DNA of 5,687 nucleotides, taken from the NCBI GenBank assembly GCA_021443285.1, contig JABUUG010000094.1, positions 8,644 through 14,330 on the forward strand, written 5' to 3'. Positions 1-5,687 of this stretch are shown here, one piece after another (positions within the stretch are counted from its first letter, which is position 1; each line of letters opens with the position of its first letter). The notes under the pieces are model-generated. The model did not search any database and was not told the origin of the DNA. It was given only the letters and a program-made list of their open reading frames with translations. This stretch comes from Bacteroidaceae bacterium (GTDB lineage: Bacteria; Bacteroidota; Bacteroidia; Bacteroidales; Bacteroidaceae). A program made the translations under genes and the position numbers.

Positions 1-1380
1 CTTTATACCCTTCTGCAACCTTGCGATATGCTCCTCTGCCTTGTCCGAGTTGAATTTCAGAATTCTCTGCATCTTGATTTCCAGCAGTCGCAGGATGTCA
101 TCCTTCGTCACCTCCCGTATCATCTGGCTGTACCACGGCGTCAGGCGCAAATCAATATGCTCACAGGCAGCGTCCGTACTCTCTGCCTCCTCAAACTCCC
201 TGTCCTTGTATATCCTCTCCTCTATGAAGATTTTCTCCAGCGAGCAGAAATGCAGCTGTTCCCGAAGCTCTTCTAGTTCAATTTCCAGTTCCCTGCGCAA
301 CAGTCCAAGAGTAAGGTCCACATTCCTCTTCAGCACCTCCGACACTCCCATGAAGCATGGCTCCCTGTCCACAATCACGCAGCAGTTCGGCGAAATCGAC
401 AGCTCGCAGTCCGTAAACGCATACAGCGCGTCAATCGTCTTGTCCGAACTGACACCCGGTGCAAGGTGTACAAGAATCTCCACACCCGCCGCAGTGTTGT
501 CCTCAACCTTCCGCGCCTTCACCTTGCCACCCTCCACAGCCTTCAGAATCGAGGTTATCAGAGTGGATGACGTCTTCCCAAAAGGAATCTCCCTGATGGC
601 AAGCGTCTTCCCGTCCATCTTCTCAATCCTTGCACGCACCTTCAGCGTGCCCCCCCTCATACCGTCGTTGTATCTCCCAATATCCATACACCCTCCCGTC
701 GGGAAGTCAGGGTAAAGCACAAAATCCTCTCCCTTCAGATACGCAATGGCAGCATCACACAACTCCACAAAGTTGTGAGGCAGAATCTTCGACGTCAGGC
801 TCACAGCAATACCCTCTGCACCCTGACACAACAACACAGGGAACTTCGCCGGCAGAACGATAGGCTCCTCGTTCCTACCGTCGTAGCTCATCTTCCACTC
901 CGTCGTCTTCCCGTTGAAAAGCACCTCAAGCGCAAACTTCGACAGCCGGGCTTCAATATAGCGGGGAGCAGCAGCACGGTCACCCGTAAGGATGTTACCC
1001 CAGTTACCCTGACAGTCAATCAGCAGATCCTTCTGACCAAGACCTACCAGAGCATCACCTATTGACGCATCACCGTGAGGATGGAACTGCATCGTGTGTC
1101 CAACAATGTTCGCAACCTTGTTGAACCTCCCGTCCTCCATACGCTTCATCGAGTGTAGGATCCTGCGTTGCACCGGCTTCAGACCGTCACCAACGTGCGG
1201 CACCGCACGCTCAAGGATTACATAAGACGCATAGTCCAGAAACCAGCGCTCATACATACCGCTCAGATTACGCACTGCCTTCCCCCCCCCCGCTTCTTGT
1301 GCGTCAGCGTAAGGTATGTATCCTGCCTCTTCTTCTATGTCTTCACTATCTGTCATCACTTCCTCGCTCATTCCTGTCAT
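1..1380 (-). CDS. parC: DNA topoisomerase IV subunit A (ParC), N-terminal 460 residues, cut by the window edge
   Basis: This is the breakage-reunion subunit of topoisomerase IV, a cytoplasmic type IIA enzyme that with ParE decatenates replicated chromosomes. I translated the minus strand by hand from ATG at 1380 to position 1: 460 codons with no stop, still open at the edge. Visible parts are an acidic, probably disordered N-terminus (1-40), the start of the winged-helix core at LSGMYERWFLDYAS (39-52), DGLKPVQRRIL (65-75), HPHGDASIGDAL (100-111), CQGNWGN (123-129), and the catalytic tyrosine Y141 in AAAPRYIEARL. The tower domain and the start of the coiled coil (about 345-460, with EIKMQRILKF at 434-443) follow. 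The rest of the coiled coil and the C-terminal domain lie outside. HPHGDASIGD and APRYIEARL favour ParC over GyrA, which usually has HPHGDSxVYD and MRYTE; this is from memory of the families. An in-frame TAA lies at 1389-1387, so the start is 1380 or the next ATG at 1371 (MSEE); no Shine-Dalgarno sequence decides. A poly-G tract interrupts codons 30-33. Confidence 0.95.
   Translation of the reverse strand, partial: MTGMSEEVMTDSEDIEEEAGYIPYADAQEAGGGKAVRNLSGMYERWFLDYASYVILERAVPHVGDGLKPVQRRILHSMKRMEDGRFNKVANIVGHTMQFHPHGDASIGDALVGLGQKDLLIDCQGNWGNILTGDRAAAPRYIEARLSKFALEVLFNGKTTEWKMSYDGRNEEPIVLPAKFPVLLCQGAEGIAVSLTSKILPHNFVELCDAAIAYLKGEDFVLYPDFPTGGCMDIGRYNDGMRGGTLKVRARIEKMDGKTLAIREIPFGKTSSTLITSILKAVEGGKVKARKVEDNTAAGVEILVHLAPGVSSDKTIDALYAFTDCELSISPNCCVIVDREPCFMGVSEVLKRNVDLTLGLLRRELEIELEELREQLHFCSLEKIFIEERIYKDREFEEAESTDAACEHIDLRLTPWYSQMIREVTKDDILRLLEIKMQRILKFNSDKAEEHIARLQKGIK
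1282..1291 (-). repeat. Ten-base poly-G tract (poly-C on the plus strand) inside parC
   Basis: Ten uninterrupted C residues on the plus strand read as G10 in the parC coding strand, encoding the end of A30 and then G31-G33. The present length keeps the start in frame with the conserved ParC core, which begins about six residues later. A nine-base tract would read GRQCVI and then TGA; an eleven-base tract would read EGSA and then TAA. Both slips therefore truncate the protein at about 38-40 residues. Homopolymer tracts of this length are slippage-prone and are also prone to sequencing error. The first in-frame ATG after the tract is codon 42 (1257-1255), which could allow re-initiation at the start of the folded core. 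Confidence 0.9.
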
Positions 1381-1405
1381 TAAACGTTAGTCTAAAAAAA
1401 CGGTG

Positions 1406-1435
1406 CGAATGTACACATTAATAACTAAACACAAA
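1406..1435 (-). promoter_or_regulatory. Candidate parC promoter (Bacteroidota type)
   Basis: Reading the minus strand, TTTG (1435-1432) is followed after 18 bp by TACATTCG (1413-1406). The second element matches seven of eight positions of the Bacteroidota -7 consensus TAnnTTTG, and the first matches the -33 TTTG. Transcription would begin near 1400, giving a short leader of about 20 nt before the ATG at 1380. The spacer is slightly shorter than the usual 19-21 bp. Assignment is by motif only. Confidence 0.4.
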
Positions 1436-1453
1436 AAAGAACACACAAAAAAG
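1429..1453. repeat. Two 11-bp direct repeats ACACAAAAAAG in the divergent promoter region
   Basis: ACACAAAAAAG occurs at 1429-1439 and again at 1443-1453, a 14-bp period. On the minus strand each copy reads CTTTTTTGTGT; the copy nearer parC supplies the candidate -33 TTTG. The repeat may be ordinary A-rich promoter sequence rather than a protein-binding site, since low-complexity DNA produces such matches easily. Confidence 0.5.
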
Positions 1454-1520
1454 TACCTATATCCCGTATTTTCAAGAAAAATACCAATCATCCGCCTTCC
1501 ACATCATCCACAGAATCACC

Positions 1521-1528
1521 TAAATTTG
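1521..1528 (+). promoter_or_regulatory. Candidate -7 promoter element for glyQS and the downstream FKBP gene
   Basis: TAAATTTG matches the Bacteroidota -7 consensus TAnnTTTG at every fixed position. It lies 85 bp before the glyQS start, so transcription would begin near 1535 with a leader of about 80 nt. No good TTTG is present 19-21 bp upstream (the sequence there is TTCC), so support rests on one element. No T-box or other leader riboswitch structure is apparent. The leader does contain a four-codon frame, ATG-GAA-AAC-TAA (1589-1600), which I regard as chance. Confidence 0.4.
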
Positions 1529-1613
1529 CAACATTCAGTTGAATCTACTTACGAGGCAAATAATCAACCAATTAACAATATTTCCCGTATGGAAAACTAA
1601 AACTAAACACAAT

Positions 1614-3158
1614 ATGGCACAACAAGAAGATGTATTCAAGAAAATCATTTCTCACTGCAAAGAGTATGGTTTCGTGTTCCCGAGTTCTGAAATCTATGAC
1701 GGTCTCGGTGCCGTTTATGACTACGGTCAGAACGGAGTGATGATGAAAAACAACATCAAGGACTATTGGTGGAAGAGCATGGTGCTCCTCCACGACAACA
1801 TCGTCGGCATCGACTCCTGCATATTCATGCACCCTACTATATGGAAGGCTTCTGGCCACGTAGATGCCTTTAACGACCCCCTCATCGACAACCGCGACTC
1901 AAAGAAGCGATACCGTGCAGATGTGCTCATCGAAGACCAGCTCGCAAAGTATGACGAAAAGATTCAGAAAGAGGTTGACAAGGCAGCAAAACGCTTCGGA
2001 AACGCCTTCAACGAGGAGCAGTTTCGCACAACAAACGCCCGCGTGCTCGAAAACCAGGCAAAGCGCGACGCACTCCACCAGCGCTTCTCAAAGGCTCTCA
2101 ACGACAACAACCTCGACGAGCTCAAACAGATAATCCTCGACGAGGAGATAGTATGCCCTATCTCCGGCACTCGCAACTGGACTGATGTACGCCAGTTCAA
2201 CCTCATGTTCGCCACAGAGATGGGGGCTTCCGCCGATGCTGCGATGAAGATTTACCTTCGTCCGGAGACTGCACAGGGCATATTCGTGAACTACCTCAAT
2301 GTGCAGAAGACCGGCAACATGAAAATTCCTTTCGGCATAGCACAGATAGGCAAGGCCTTCCGCAACGAGATAGTTGCACGACAGTTCATTTTCCGTATGC
2401 GCGAGTTCGAGCAGATGGAGATGCAGTTCTTCGTAAAGCCAGGCACAGAACTGGAGTGGTTCGCAAAATGGAAGGAGACTCGTATGGCATGGCACCAGAA
2501 TCTCGGCTTCGGAGCAGAGAACTACCGCTTCCACGACCACGACAAGCTCGCACACTACGCTAATGCGGCAACAGATGTGGAGTTCCACATGCCATTCGGA
2601 TTCAAAGAGGTGGAGGGCATACACTCGCGCACAAACTTCGACCTCTCACAGCATGAGAAATACTCCGGCAAGCAGATAAAGTATTTCGACCCAGAAACAA
2701 ACGAAAGCTATGTGCCTTACGTCATCGAGACTTCCATCGGTGTTGACCGTATGTTCCTCAGCGTCATGTGCCACTCTTACGAAGAGGAGCAGCTTGAGAA
2801 CGGAGAGACCCGCGTAGTGCTGCACCTCCCCGCAGCTCTCGCACCGACAAAACTCTGCGTAATGCCGCTCGTGAAGAAGAACGGGCTGCCGGAGAAGGCA
2901 CGCGAGATTATGGACAACCTCAAGTTCCACTTCAATGTGTCTTACGACGAGAAGGGTTCTATCGGCAAGCGCTACCGCAAACAGGACGCTGTCGGCACTC
3001 CTTACTGCGTAACTGTTGACTTCGACTCGCTCGAAGACGGATGTGTAACACTCCGCGACCGCGACACTATGGAGCAGCAACGCGTGAAGATTGAAGACCT
3101 CCGCGCACTAATCGAGGACAAGGTCAGCATAACAAGCCTTCTCAAGAACCTGAAGTAA
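1614..3158 (+). CDS. glyQS: Glycine--tRNA ligase, single-chain homodimeric type (514 aa)
   Basis: This cytoplasmic class II synthetase charges tRNA-Gly with glycine using ATP. It is the single-chain alpha2 type also found in eukaryotes, not the alpha2beta2 GlyQ/GlyS type. The N-terminus has the typical EYGFVFPSSEIYDGLGAVYDYG (17-38), followed by the catalytic core with FMHPTIWKASGHVDAF (71-86). A helical insertion spans about 103-178. RPETAQGIF is at 216-224, motif 2 begins at FRNE (249-252, arginine R250) and runs to about 273, and motif 3 is GVDRMFLSV (376-384, arginine R379). The C-terminal anticodon-binding domain covers about 407-505 (LAPTKLCVMPLV to the end). The open frame extends upstream to an ATG at 1539, but the family normally begins at MAQ, so I chose 1614. 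All key motifs are intact and the length is as expected. The gene is also often called glyS. It is divergent from parC and probably shares a transcript with the FKBP gene 25 bp downstream. Confidence 0.97.
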   Translation: MAQQEDVFKKIISHCKEYGFVFPSSEIYDGLGAVYDYGQNGVMMKNNIKDYWWKSMVLLHDNIVGIDSCIFMHPTIWKASGHVDAFNDPLIDNRDSKKRYRADVLIEDQLAKYDEKIQKEVDKAAKRFGNAFNEEQFRTTNARVLENQAKRDALHQRFSKALNDNNLDELKQIILDEEIVCPISGTRNWTDVRQFNLMFATEMGASADAAMKIYLRPETAQGIFVNYLNVQKTGNMKIPFGIAQIGKAFRNEIVARQFIFRMREFEQMEMQFFVKPGTELEWFAKWKETRMAWHQNLGFGAENYRFHDHDKLAHYANAATDVEFHMPFGFKEVEGIHSRTNFDLSQHEKYSGKQIKYFDPETNESYVPYVIETSIGVDRMFLSVMCHSYEEEQLENGETRVVLHLPAALAPTKLCVMPLVKKNGLPEKAREIMDNLKFHFNVSYDEKGSIGKRYRKQDAVGTPYCVTVDFDSLEDGCVTLRDRDTMEQQRVKIEDLRALIEDKVSITSLLKNLK

Positions 3159-3183
3159 AGAACATACGATACAATCACACAAC

Positions 3184-3771
3184 ATGAAGAAACTTCTTTT
3201 ATTCATCCTGCCAGCCATCTTCCTCACATCATGTAAGGAAGAGGACGACACCGTACCGGAATATGTCAATTGGCAGGAAGTCAACGAAAAGGCTTTCAAA
3301 ACACTGTACAACAACGCAATTCAAAGCCCCTCAGACGATCTCGACACAATCAGAACATACACCAAACTTTCTGCACAAACCCTAATCCCAGAGGACTACA
3401 TCGTAGTAAGAAAACTGCAAAGAGTGCAAGAACTCATTAAGCCCACGACAAAGACAGGAATCCCAATCTATTCTGACTCCGTAAAAGTAAGCTATAGAGG
3501 AAAACTACAGCCATCAACATCCTTCCCTACGGGCAAGGTCTTTGACAAATCATTCTCCACAGCGGAGTACAGCCCTGTCACATCACGCCCTGCATCATTC
3601 TCCGTAAGTGGCGTAATAACAGGCTTCAGCACTGCACTGCAGAACATGCATATCGGCGACCACTGGATAGTTTATATACCCCACCAGTTAGGGTACGGAA
3701 CTACAGAAGACAGTACTATACCACAATATTCACTACTCACTTTTGAAATAATACTCGAGAACTATTGGTAA
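3184..3771 (+). CDS. FKBP-type peptidyl-prolyl cis-trans isomerase, lipoprotein (195 aa)
   Basis: This is a predicted envelope-anchored folding helper that would catalyse cis-trans isomerisation of X-Pro bonds. The N-terminus is a lipoprotein signal, MKKLLLFILPAIFLTSC, with lipobox LTSC and lipidated C17. Next comes KEEDD (18-22), like the acidic export signals that direct Bacteroidota lipoproteins to the cell surface. A linker of about 70 residues precedes the FKBP domain (about 95-195). Domain marks are VSYRGKL (102-108), VFDKSF (119-124), SFSVSGVITGF (138-148), MHIGDHWIVYIPHQLGYG (155-172) and STIPQYSLLTFEI (177-189). Residues Y104, F120, D121, V144, I145, Y171 and F187 align with the FKBP12 active pocket; the pocket tryptophan is replaced by F148, a substitution also seen in other FKBPs. 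The gene starts 25 bp after glyQS with no promoter or terminator evident between them, so co-transcription is likely. Substrates cannot be told from sequence. Confidence 0.92.
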   Translation: MKKLLLFILPAIFLTSCKEEDDTVPEYVNWQEVNEKAFKTLYNNAIQSPSDDLDTIRTYTKLSAQTLIPEDYIVVRKLQRVQELIKPTTKTGIPIYSDSVKVSYRGKLQPSTSFPTGKVFDKSFSTAEYSPVTSRPASFSVSGVITGFSTALQNMHIGDHWIVYIPHQLGYGTTEDSTIPQYSLLTFEIILENYW

Positions 3772-3776
3772 ATTTG
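3769..3776 (+). promoter_or_regulatory. Perfect -7-like motif overlapping the FKBP stop codon
   Basis: TAAATTTG matches TAnnTTTG exactly and contains the TAA stop of the FKBP gene. A TTTG at 3742-3745 lies 23 bp upstream, a little farther than the usual -33 spacing. If used, it would give the arabinofuranosidase gene a leader of roughly 255 nt. A chance match is quite possible in this AT-rich stretch. Confidence 0.2.
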
Positions 3777-3826
3777 GTCCCCATAACAAATAAGTAACGC
3801 TTAAAGAAATATTTGCGAAACTTTTT

Positions 3827-3858
3827 AACGCGAATTTTCGTTAATTAAAACGTGAATT
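3827..3858. repeat. Direct repeat AACGYGAATT with 22-bp period
   Basis: AACGCGAATT (3827-3836) and AACGTGAATT (3849-3858) match at nine of ten positions and start 22 bp apart, about two helical turns, which would place them on the same DNA face. The surrounding sequence is very AT-rich, so the significance is uncertain. A protein-binding role is only inferred. Confidence 0.4.
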
Positions 3859-3922
3859 AAACTTTAATTATTTGATGATAAATAATTTACGAAACATTCT
3901 TTCAGTCGCTTTGCTTTGTGAA

Positions 3923-3967
3923 AGTGGCAAGCCGGTTACTTGCTCTGACAAGCGGCAAGCCGATTAC
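3923..3967. repeat. Direct repeat AGYGGCAAGCCGRTTAC with 28-bp period
   Basis: The 17-mers at 3923-3939 and 3951-3967 match at 15 of 17 positions; the core GGCAAGCCG is identical. They stand out because they are GC-rich in an otherwise AT-rich region, 74 bp before the GH51 start. The same stretch can form small hairpins: GCAAG (3927-3931) with CTTGC (3939-3943), or GCCG plus CTTG (3931-3934 and 3939-3942, separated by a 4-nt bulge) with CAAGCGGC (3949-3956). These compete for the same CTTG. The element could be a paired operator or an RNA leader structure. Confidence 0.6.
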
Positions 3968-4040
3968 ACGAATAAATTTACGGTAATTAACGTTAAAAAT
4001 CATCACAAGTTATTTTTTCACTATTGCTAAAACAAATATC

Positions 4041-5576
4041 ATGAAAAAAATTCTTCTCTCTGCAGCCATGACTCTTTTAGGCAGTGCTGCTACCTTTGCA
4101 CAAGACGCAAAGGCTACACTACAGCCACAGGATGCCCAAACCCTCATCCCGAAGGAAATTTACGGACAGTTTGCGGAACACCTCGGTTCGTGCATCTATG
4201 GCGGACTCTGGGTCGGCAAGGACTCACACATCCCTAACACAAACGGCTATCGAACAGACGTCTTCAATGCCCTCAAGGAACTCAGCATCCCTGTGCTACG
4301 CTGGCCCGGCGGATGCTTCGCCGACGAATACCACTGGATGGATGGCGTCGGACCACAGGAGAAGCGACCGAGACTCGTCAACAACAACTGGGGAGGAACA
4401 GTTGAAGACAACTCCTTCGGAACACACGAATTTCTCAACCTCTGCGAGATGCTCGGATGCGAGCCTTATGTCAGTGGAAATGTCGGAGGTGGAACTGTTG
4501 AAGAGATGGCGAAGTGGGTTGAATACATGACTTCCGCCTCAAACTCAACAATGGCAGAGATGCGTCGCAAGAACGGTAGGCAGGAGCCATGGAAGGTAAA
4601 GTATTTCGGCATCGGCAACGAGTCATGGGGATGCGGCGGAAACATGCACGTCGAGTATTACGCAGACCTCTACCGCCGTTATGCCATATACGCAAGAGAT
4701 TACAGCGGCAACAAACTCTACCGGGTAGCCTCAGGAGCTAATGCAGGCGACACACACTGGACAGAAGTCTGCATGAAGAAAATCGGTCCCCTCATGCCAG
4801 GCATATCCGTGCACTACTATGCAGTGCGTGATTGGAGCAATCACGGCTCTGCAACACAGTTCGACAGCAAGACATACTATGACAATATGGAGCGTGCACT
4901 CTTCATGGACGAGCTCATCTCAAGCCATGAGAAAGTTATGGACAAGTATGACCCACAACGCAAGATTGACCTCCTCGTTGATGAATGGGGCACATGGTGG
5001 GATGAAGAACCAGGATCCATAAAAGGGCATCTTTATCAGCAGCAGACCATGCGAGACGCCATAGTGGCATCCACAACACTCGACATTTTCCACAAGCACA
5101 CAAAGCGTGTTAAGATGGCAAACATAGCACAGGTAGTAAACGTGCTTCAGGCAATGATTCTCACAAAGGACAAGGAGATGGTGCTCACCCCCACATACTA
5201 CATCTTCAAAATGTACAAGCCACACATGGACGCCACATACATTCCATGCCAGCTAACCTGCGAAGAGATACAGGCCACCGCAGACAAGAAGATTCCCTCA
5301 GTATCGCTCACCGCATCAAAGAAGGGAGACAGGGTAACAGTCTGTATGACAAACATATCTCTTGAAAAGGCACAGACTGTGGAAGTTGACCTCGGCGGTG
5401 CCGCCAAGAAAGTTCTTGAAGGAACCATACTCAACGCAAAGAAGATAGACGACTACAACGATTTCGGCAAGGCAAACCTCGTTGCACCGGCAGAATACAA
5501 GGATGCAAAGATAAAGAACGGCAAACTCACAGTAAAACTCCCTGCCCATTCTGTGGTTGCCCTCACACTGATGTAA
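4041..5576 (+). CDS. Exported GH51 alpha-L-arabinofuranosidase (511 aa)
   Basis: This enzyme is predicted to remove terminal alpha-L-arabinofuranosyl residues from arabinan, arabinoxylan or their oligosaccharides with retention of configuration. A Sec signal peptide, [20 protein letters not shown], probably ends after A20, sending the enzyme to the periplasm or beyond; there is no lipobox. The (beta/alpha)8 catalytic domain shows [20 protein letters not shown] (40-59), [20 protein letters not shown] (85-104), NSFGTHEF (124-131) and [11 protein letters not shown] (146-156). The acid/base is E194 in GIGNESWG and the nucleophile is E315 in [28 protein letters not shown] (356-375) and [11 protein letters not shown] (382-392) are also typical of the family. 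The C-terminal beta-sandwich runs from about 395 to 511. Both catalytic residues are present and the length is normal, so the enzyme should be active. It is transcribed alone as far as can be seen and ends in a strong hairpin. No SusC/SusD or regulator is in the window. Linkage preference cannot be deduced. Confidence 0.95.
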   Translation: MKKILLSAAMTLLGSAATFAQDAKATLQPQDAQTLIPKEIYGQFAEHLGSCIYGGLWVGKDSHIPNTNGYRTDVFNALKELSIPVLRWPGGCFADEYHWMDGVGPQEKRPRLVNNNWGGTVEDNSFGTHEFLNLCEMLGCEPYVSGNVGGGTVEEMAKWVEYMTSASNSTMAEMRRKNGRQEPWKVKYFGIGNESWGCGGNMHVEYYADLYRRYAIYARDYSGNKLYRVASGANAGDTHWTEVCMKKIGPLMPGISVHYYAVRDWSNHGSATQFDSKTYYDNMERALFMDELISSHEKVMDKYDPQRKIDLLVDEWGTWWDEEPGSIKGHLYQQQTMRDAIVASTTLDIFHKHTKRVKMANIAQVVNVLQAMILTKDKEMVLTPTYYIFKMYKPHMDATYIPCQLTCEEIQATADKKIPSVSLTASKKGDRVTVCMTNISLEKAQTVEVDLGGAAKKVLEGTILNAKKIDDYNDFGKANLVAPAEYKDAKIKNGKLTVKLPAHSVVALTLM

Positions 5577-5636
5577 CGGGTCTTCCCCACTCCTTTCCTT
5601 GCAAACGCAAGGAAAGGAGTGGGGAAGACTAACCCG
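5577..5636 (+). terminator. Perfect 23-bp stem-loop after the arabinofuranosidase gene
   Basis: The arms 5580-5602 and 5607-5629 are perfectly complementary over 23 bp and close a 4-nt loop, AAAC (5603-5606). CGGG (5577-5580) and CCCG (5633-5636) could extend the stem below a small bulge. The left arm is almost all pyrimidine and the right arm almost all purine. The stem begins 4 bp after the TAA stop, where a transcription terminator is expected. No T-run follows directly; the nearest is ATTTTTATTT at 5651-5660, about 20 bp later. It may also protect the mRNA 3' end, or act on transcripts from both directions. Confidence 0.75.
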
Positions 5637-5660
5637 ACAGAGAACAAGAAATTTTTATTT

Positions 5661-5687
5661 ATGATGTATGATTTGTTGATTTATCTT
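5661..5687 (+). other. Nine-codon open frame running off the right edge, possible gene start
   Basis: ATG at 5661 (or 5664) opens a frame reading MMYDLLIYL to the end of the window. It follows an A/T-rich stretch that could serve as a leader, but nine codons cannot establish a gene, and the same bases could be promoter sequence. No function can be suggested. Confidence 0.12.

Larger units (their letters stand above)
3772..4040 (+). promoter_or_regulatory. AT-rich intergenic region upstream of the arabinofuranosidase gene
   Basis: These 269 bp contain no plausible gene. I see no strong terminator hairpin after the FKBP gene, so some read-through is possible. Promoter-like matches are TTGCTTTG at 3911-3918 (seven of eight to TAnnTTTG, with TTTA 21 bp upstream at 3886-3889) and TAAATTTA at 3973-3980 (seven of eight, no matching -33). 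The 10-bp palindrome TTAACGTTAA is at 3987-3996. The sequence immediately before the ATG is A/T-rich without a Shine-Dalgarno sequence, as is usual in this phylum. The region probably holds the promoter and control sites of the GH51 gene, but I cannot fix the start of transcription. Confidence 0.6.

Noticed and set aside
650..656. A second poly-G tract (seven bases) in parC
   Set aside because: Seven bases is below the length usually linked to frequent slippage, and it encodes conserved RGG residues of the tower region.
41..715. A 224-codon open frame on the plus strand opposite parC
   Set aside because: It lies wholly antisense to a well-supported ParC reading frame, is serine-rich with no recognisable domain, and is explained by the codon bias of the real gene.
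1403..1600. A 65-codon open frame in the intergenic region before glyQS
   Set aside because: It covers the candidate promoters of both flanking genes, shows no domain or signal, and its composition is that of non-coding AT-rich DNA.
1539..1613. A 25-residue N-terminal extension of glycyl-tRNA synthetase from the upstream ATG
   Set aside because: The extension resembles no GlyRS sequence I know, the family starts at MAQ, and an ATG at 1539 would fall almost at the predicted transcription start.
1381..1613. Possible T-box or other leader riboswitch upstream of glyQS
   Set aside because: I found no conserved T-box sequence, no specifier hairpin and no terminator/antiterminator pair; T-boxes are also mainly a trait of Gram-positive bacteria.
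2088..2624. A 178-codon open frame on the minus strand inside glyQS
   Set aside because: It is antisense to intact catalytic motifs of GlyRS, and its valine-, leucine- and glutamate-rich sequence is typical of a mirror frame.
3839..3992. Inverted 9-mers CGTTAATTA (3839-3847) and TAATTAACG (3984-3992)
   Set aside because: They are 136 bp apart and made almost only of A and T, so such a match is expected by chance in this region.
1..5687. CRISPR arrays, tRNA or rRNA genes, insertion sequences or phage genes
   Set aside because: Nothing in the window resembles regularly spaced repeats, cloverleaf elements, transposase or integrase motifs; all long open frames are accounted for by four ordinary chromosomal genes.

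Overview
The window looks like a chromosomal segment from a member of the Bacteroidota, most likely order Bacteroidales and probably a Prevotella-type organism. Four things suggest this. The topoisomerase IV subunit A and the single-chain glycyl-tRNA synthetase have the sequence character of that phylum. The start codons have no Shine-Dalgarno sequences and are preceded by A/T-rich leaders. There is a lipoprotein with an acidic stretch just after its lipidated cysteine. Matches to the phylum's promoter motif (TAnnTTTG, with TTTG near -33) lie upstream of genes. The species assignment is inference from sequence character, not from a search.

Layout. Positions 1-1380 (minus strand) hold the N-terminal 460 residues of ParC, with the C-terminal part beyond the left edge. 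Positions 1381-1613 are a divergent intergenic region with a candidate promoter for each direction. Positions 1614-3158 (plus) encode a complete glycyl-tRNA synthetase. A complete FKBP-type prolyl isomerase lipoprotein follows after 25 bp (3184-3771) and is probably co-transcribed with it. Positions 3772-4040 are an AT-rich intergenic region with direct repeats and possible RNA hairpins. Positions 4041-5576 (plus) encode a complete exported GH51 alpha-L-arabinofuranosidase. A perfect 23-bp stem-loop, probably its terminator, starts 4 bp after the stop codon. The last ~50 bp contain no supported gene, only a nine-codon open frame running off the edge.

How the genes relate. ParC (chromosome decatenation) and GlyRS (translation) are housekeeping genes sharing a divergent promoter region. 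The FKBP lipoprotein is predicted to act in the cell envelope as a folding helper. The arabinofuranosidase is a periplasmic or secreted enzyme that removes arabinose from plant polysaccharides. It stands alone here, with no SusC/SusD, regulator or other glycosidase in the window.

I found no evidence of a novel multi-gene system. The most notable observations are a 10-base poly-G tract inside the parC coding sequence, where a one-base slip either way gives an early stop; a perfect 23-bp hairpin lacking an adjacent T-run after the arabinofuranosidase gene; and a 28-bp-period direct repeat overlapping alternative hairpins upstream of that gene.
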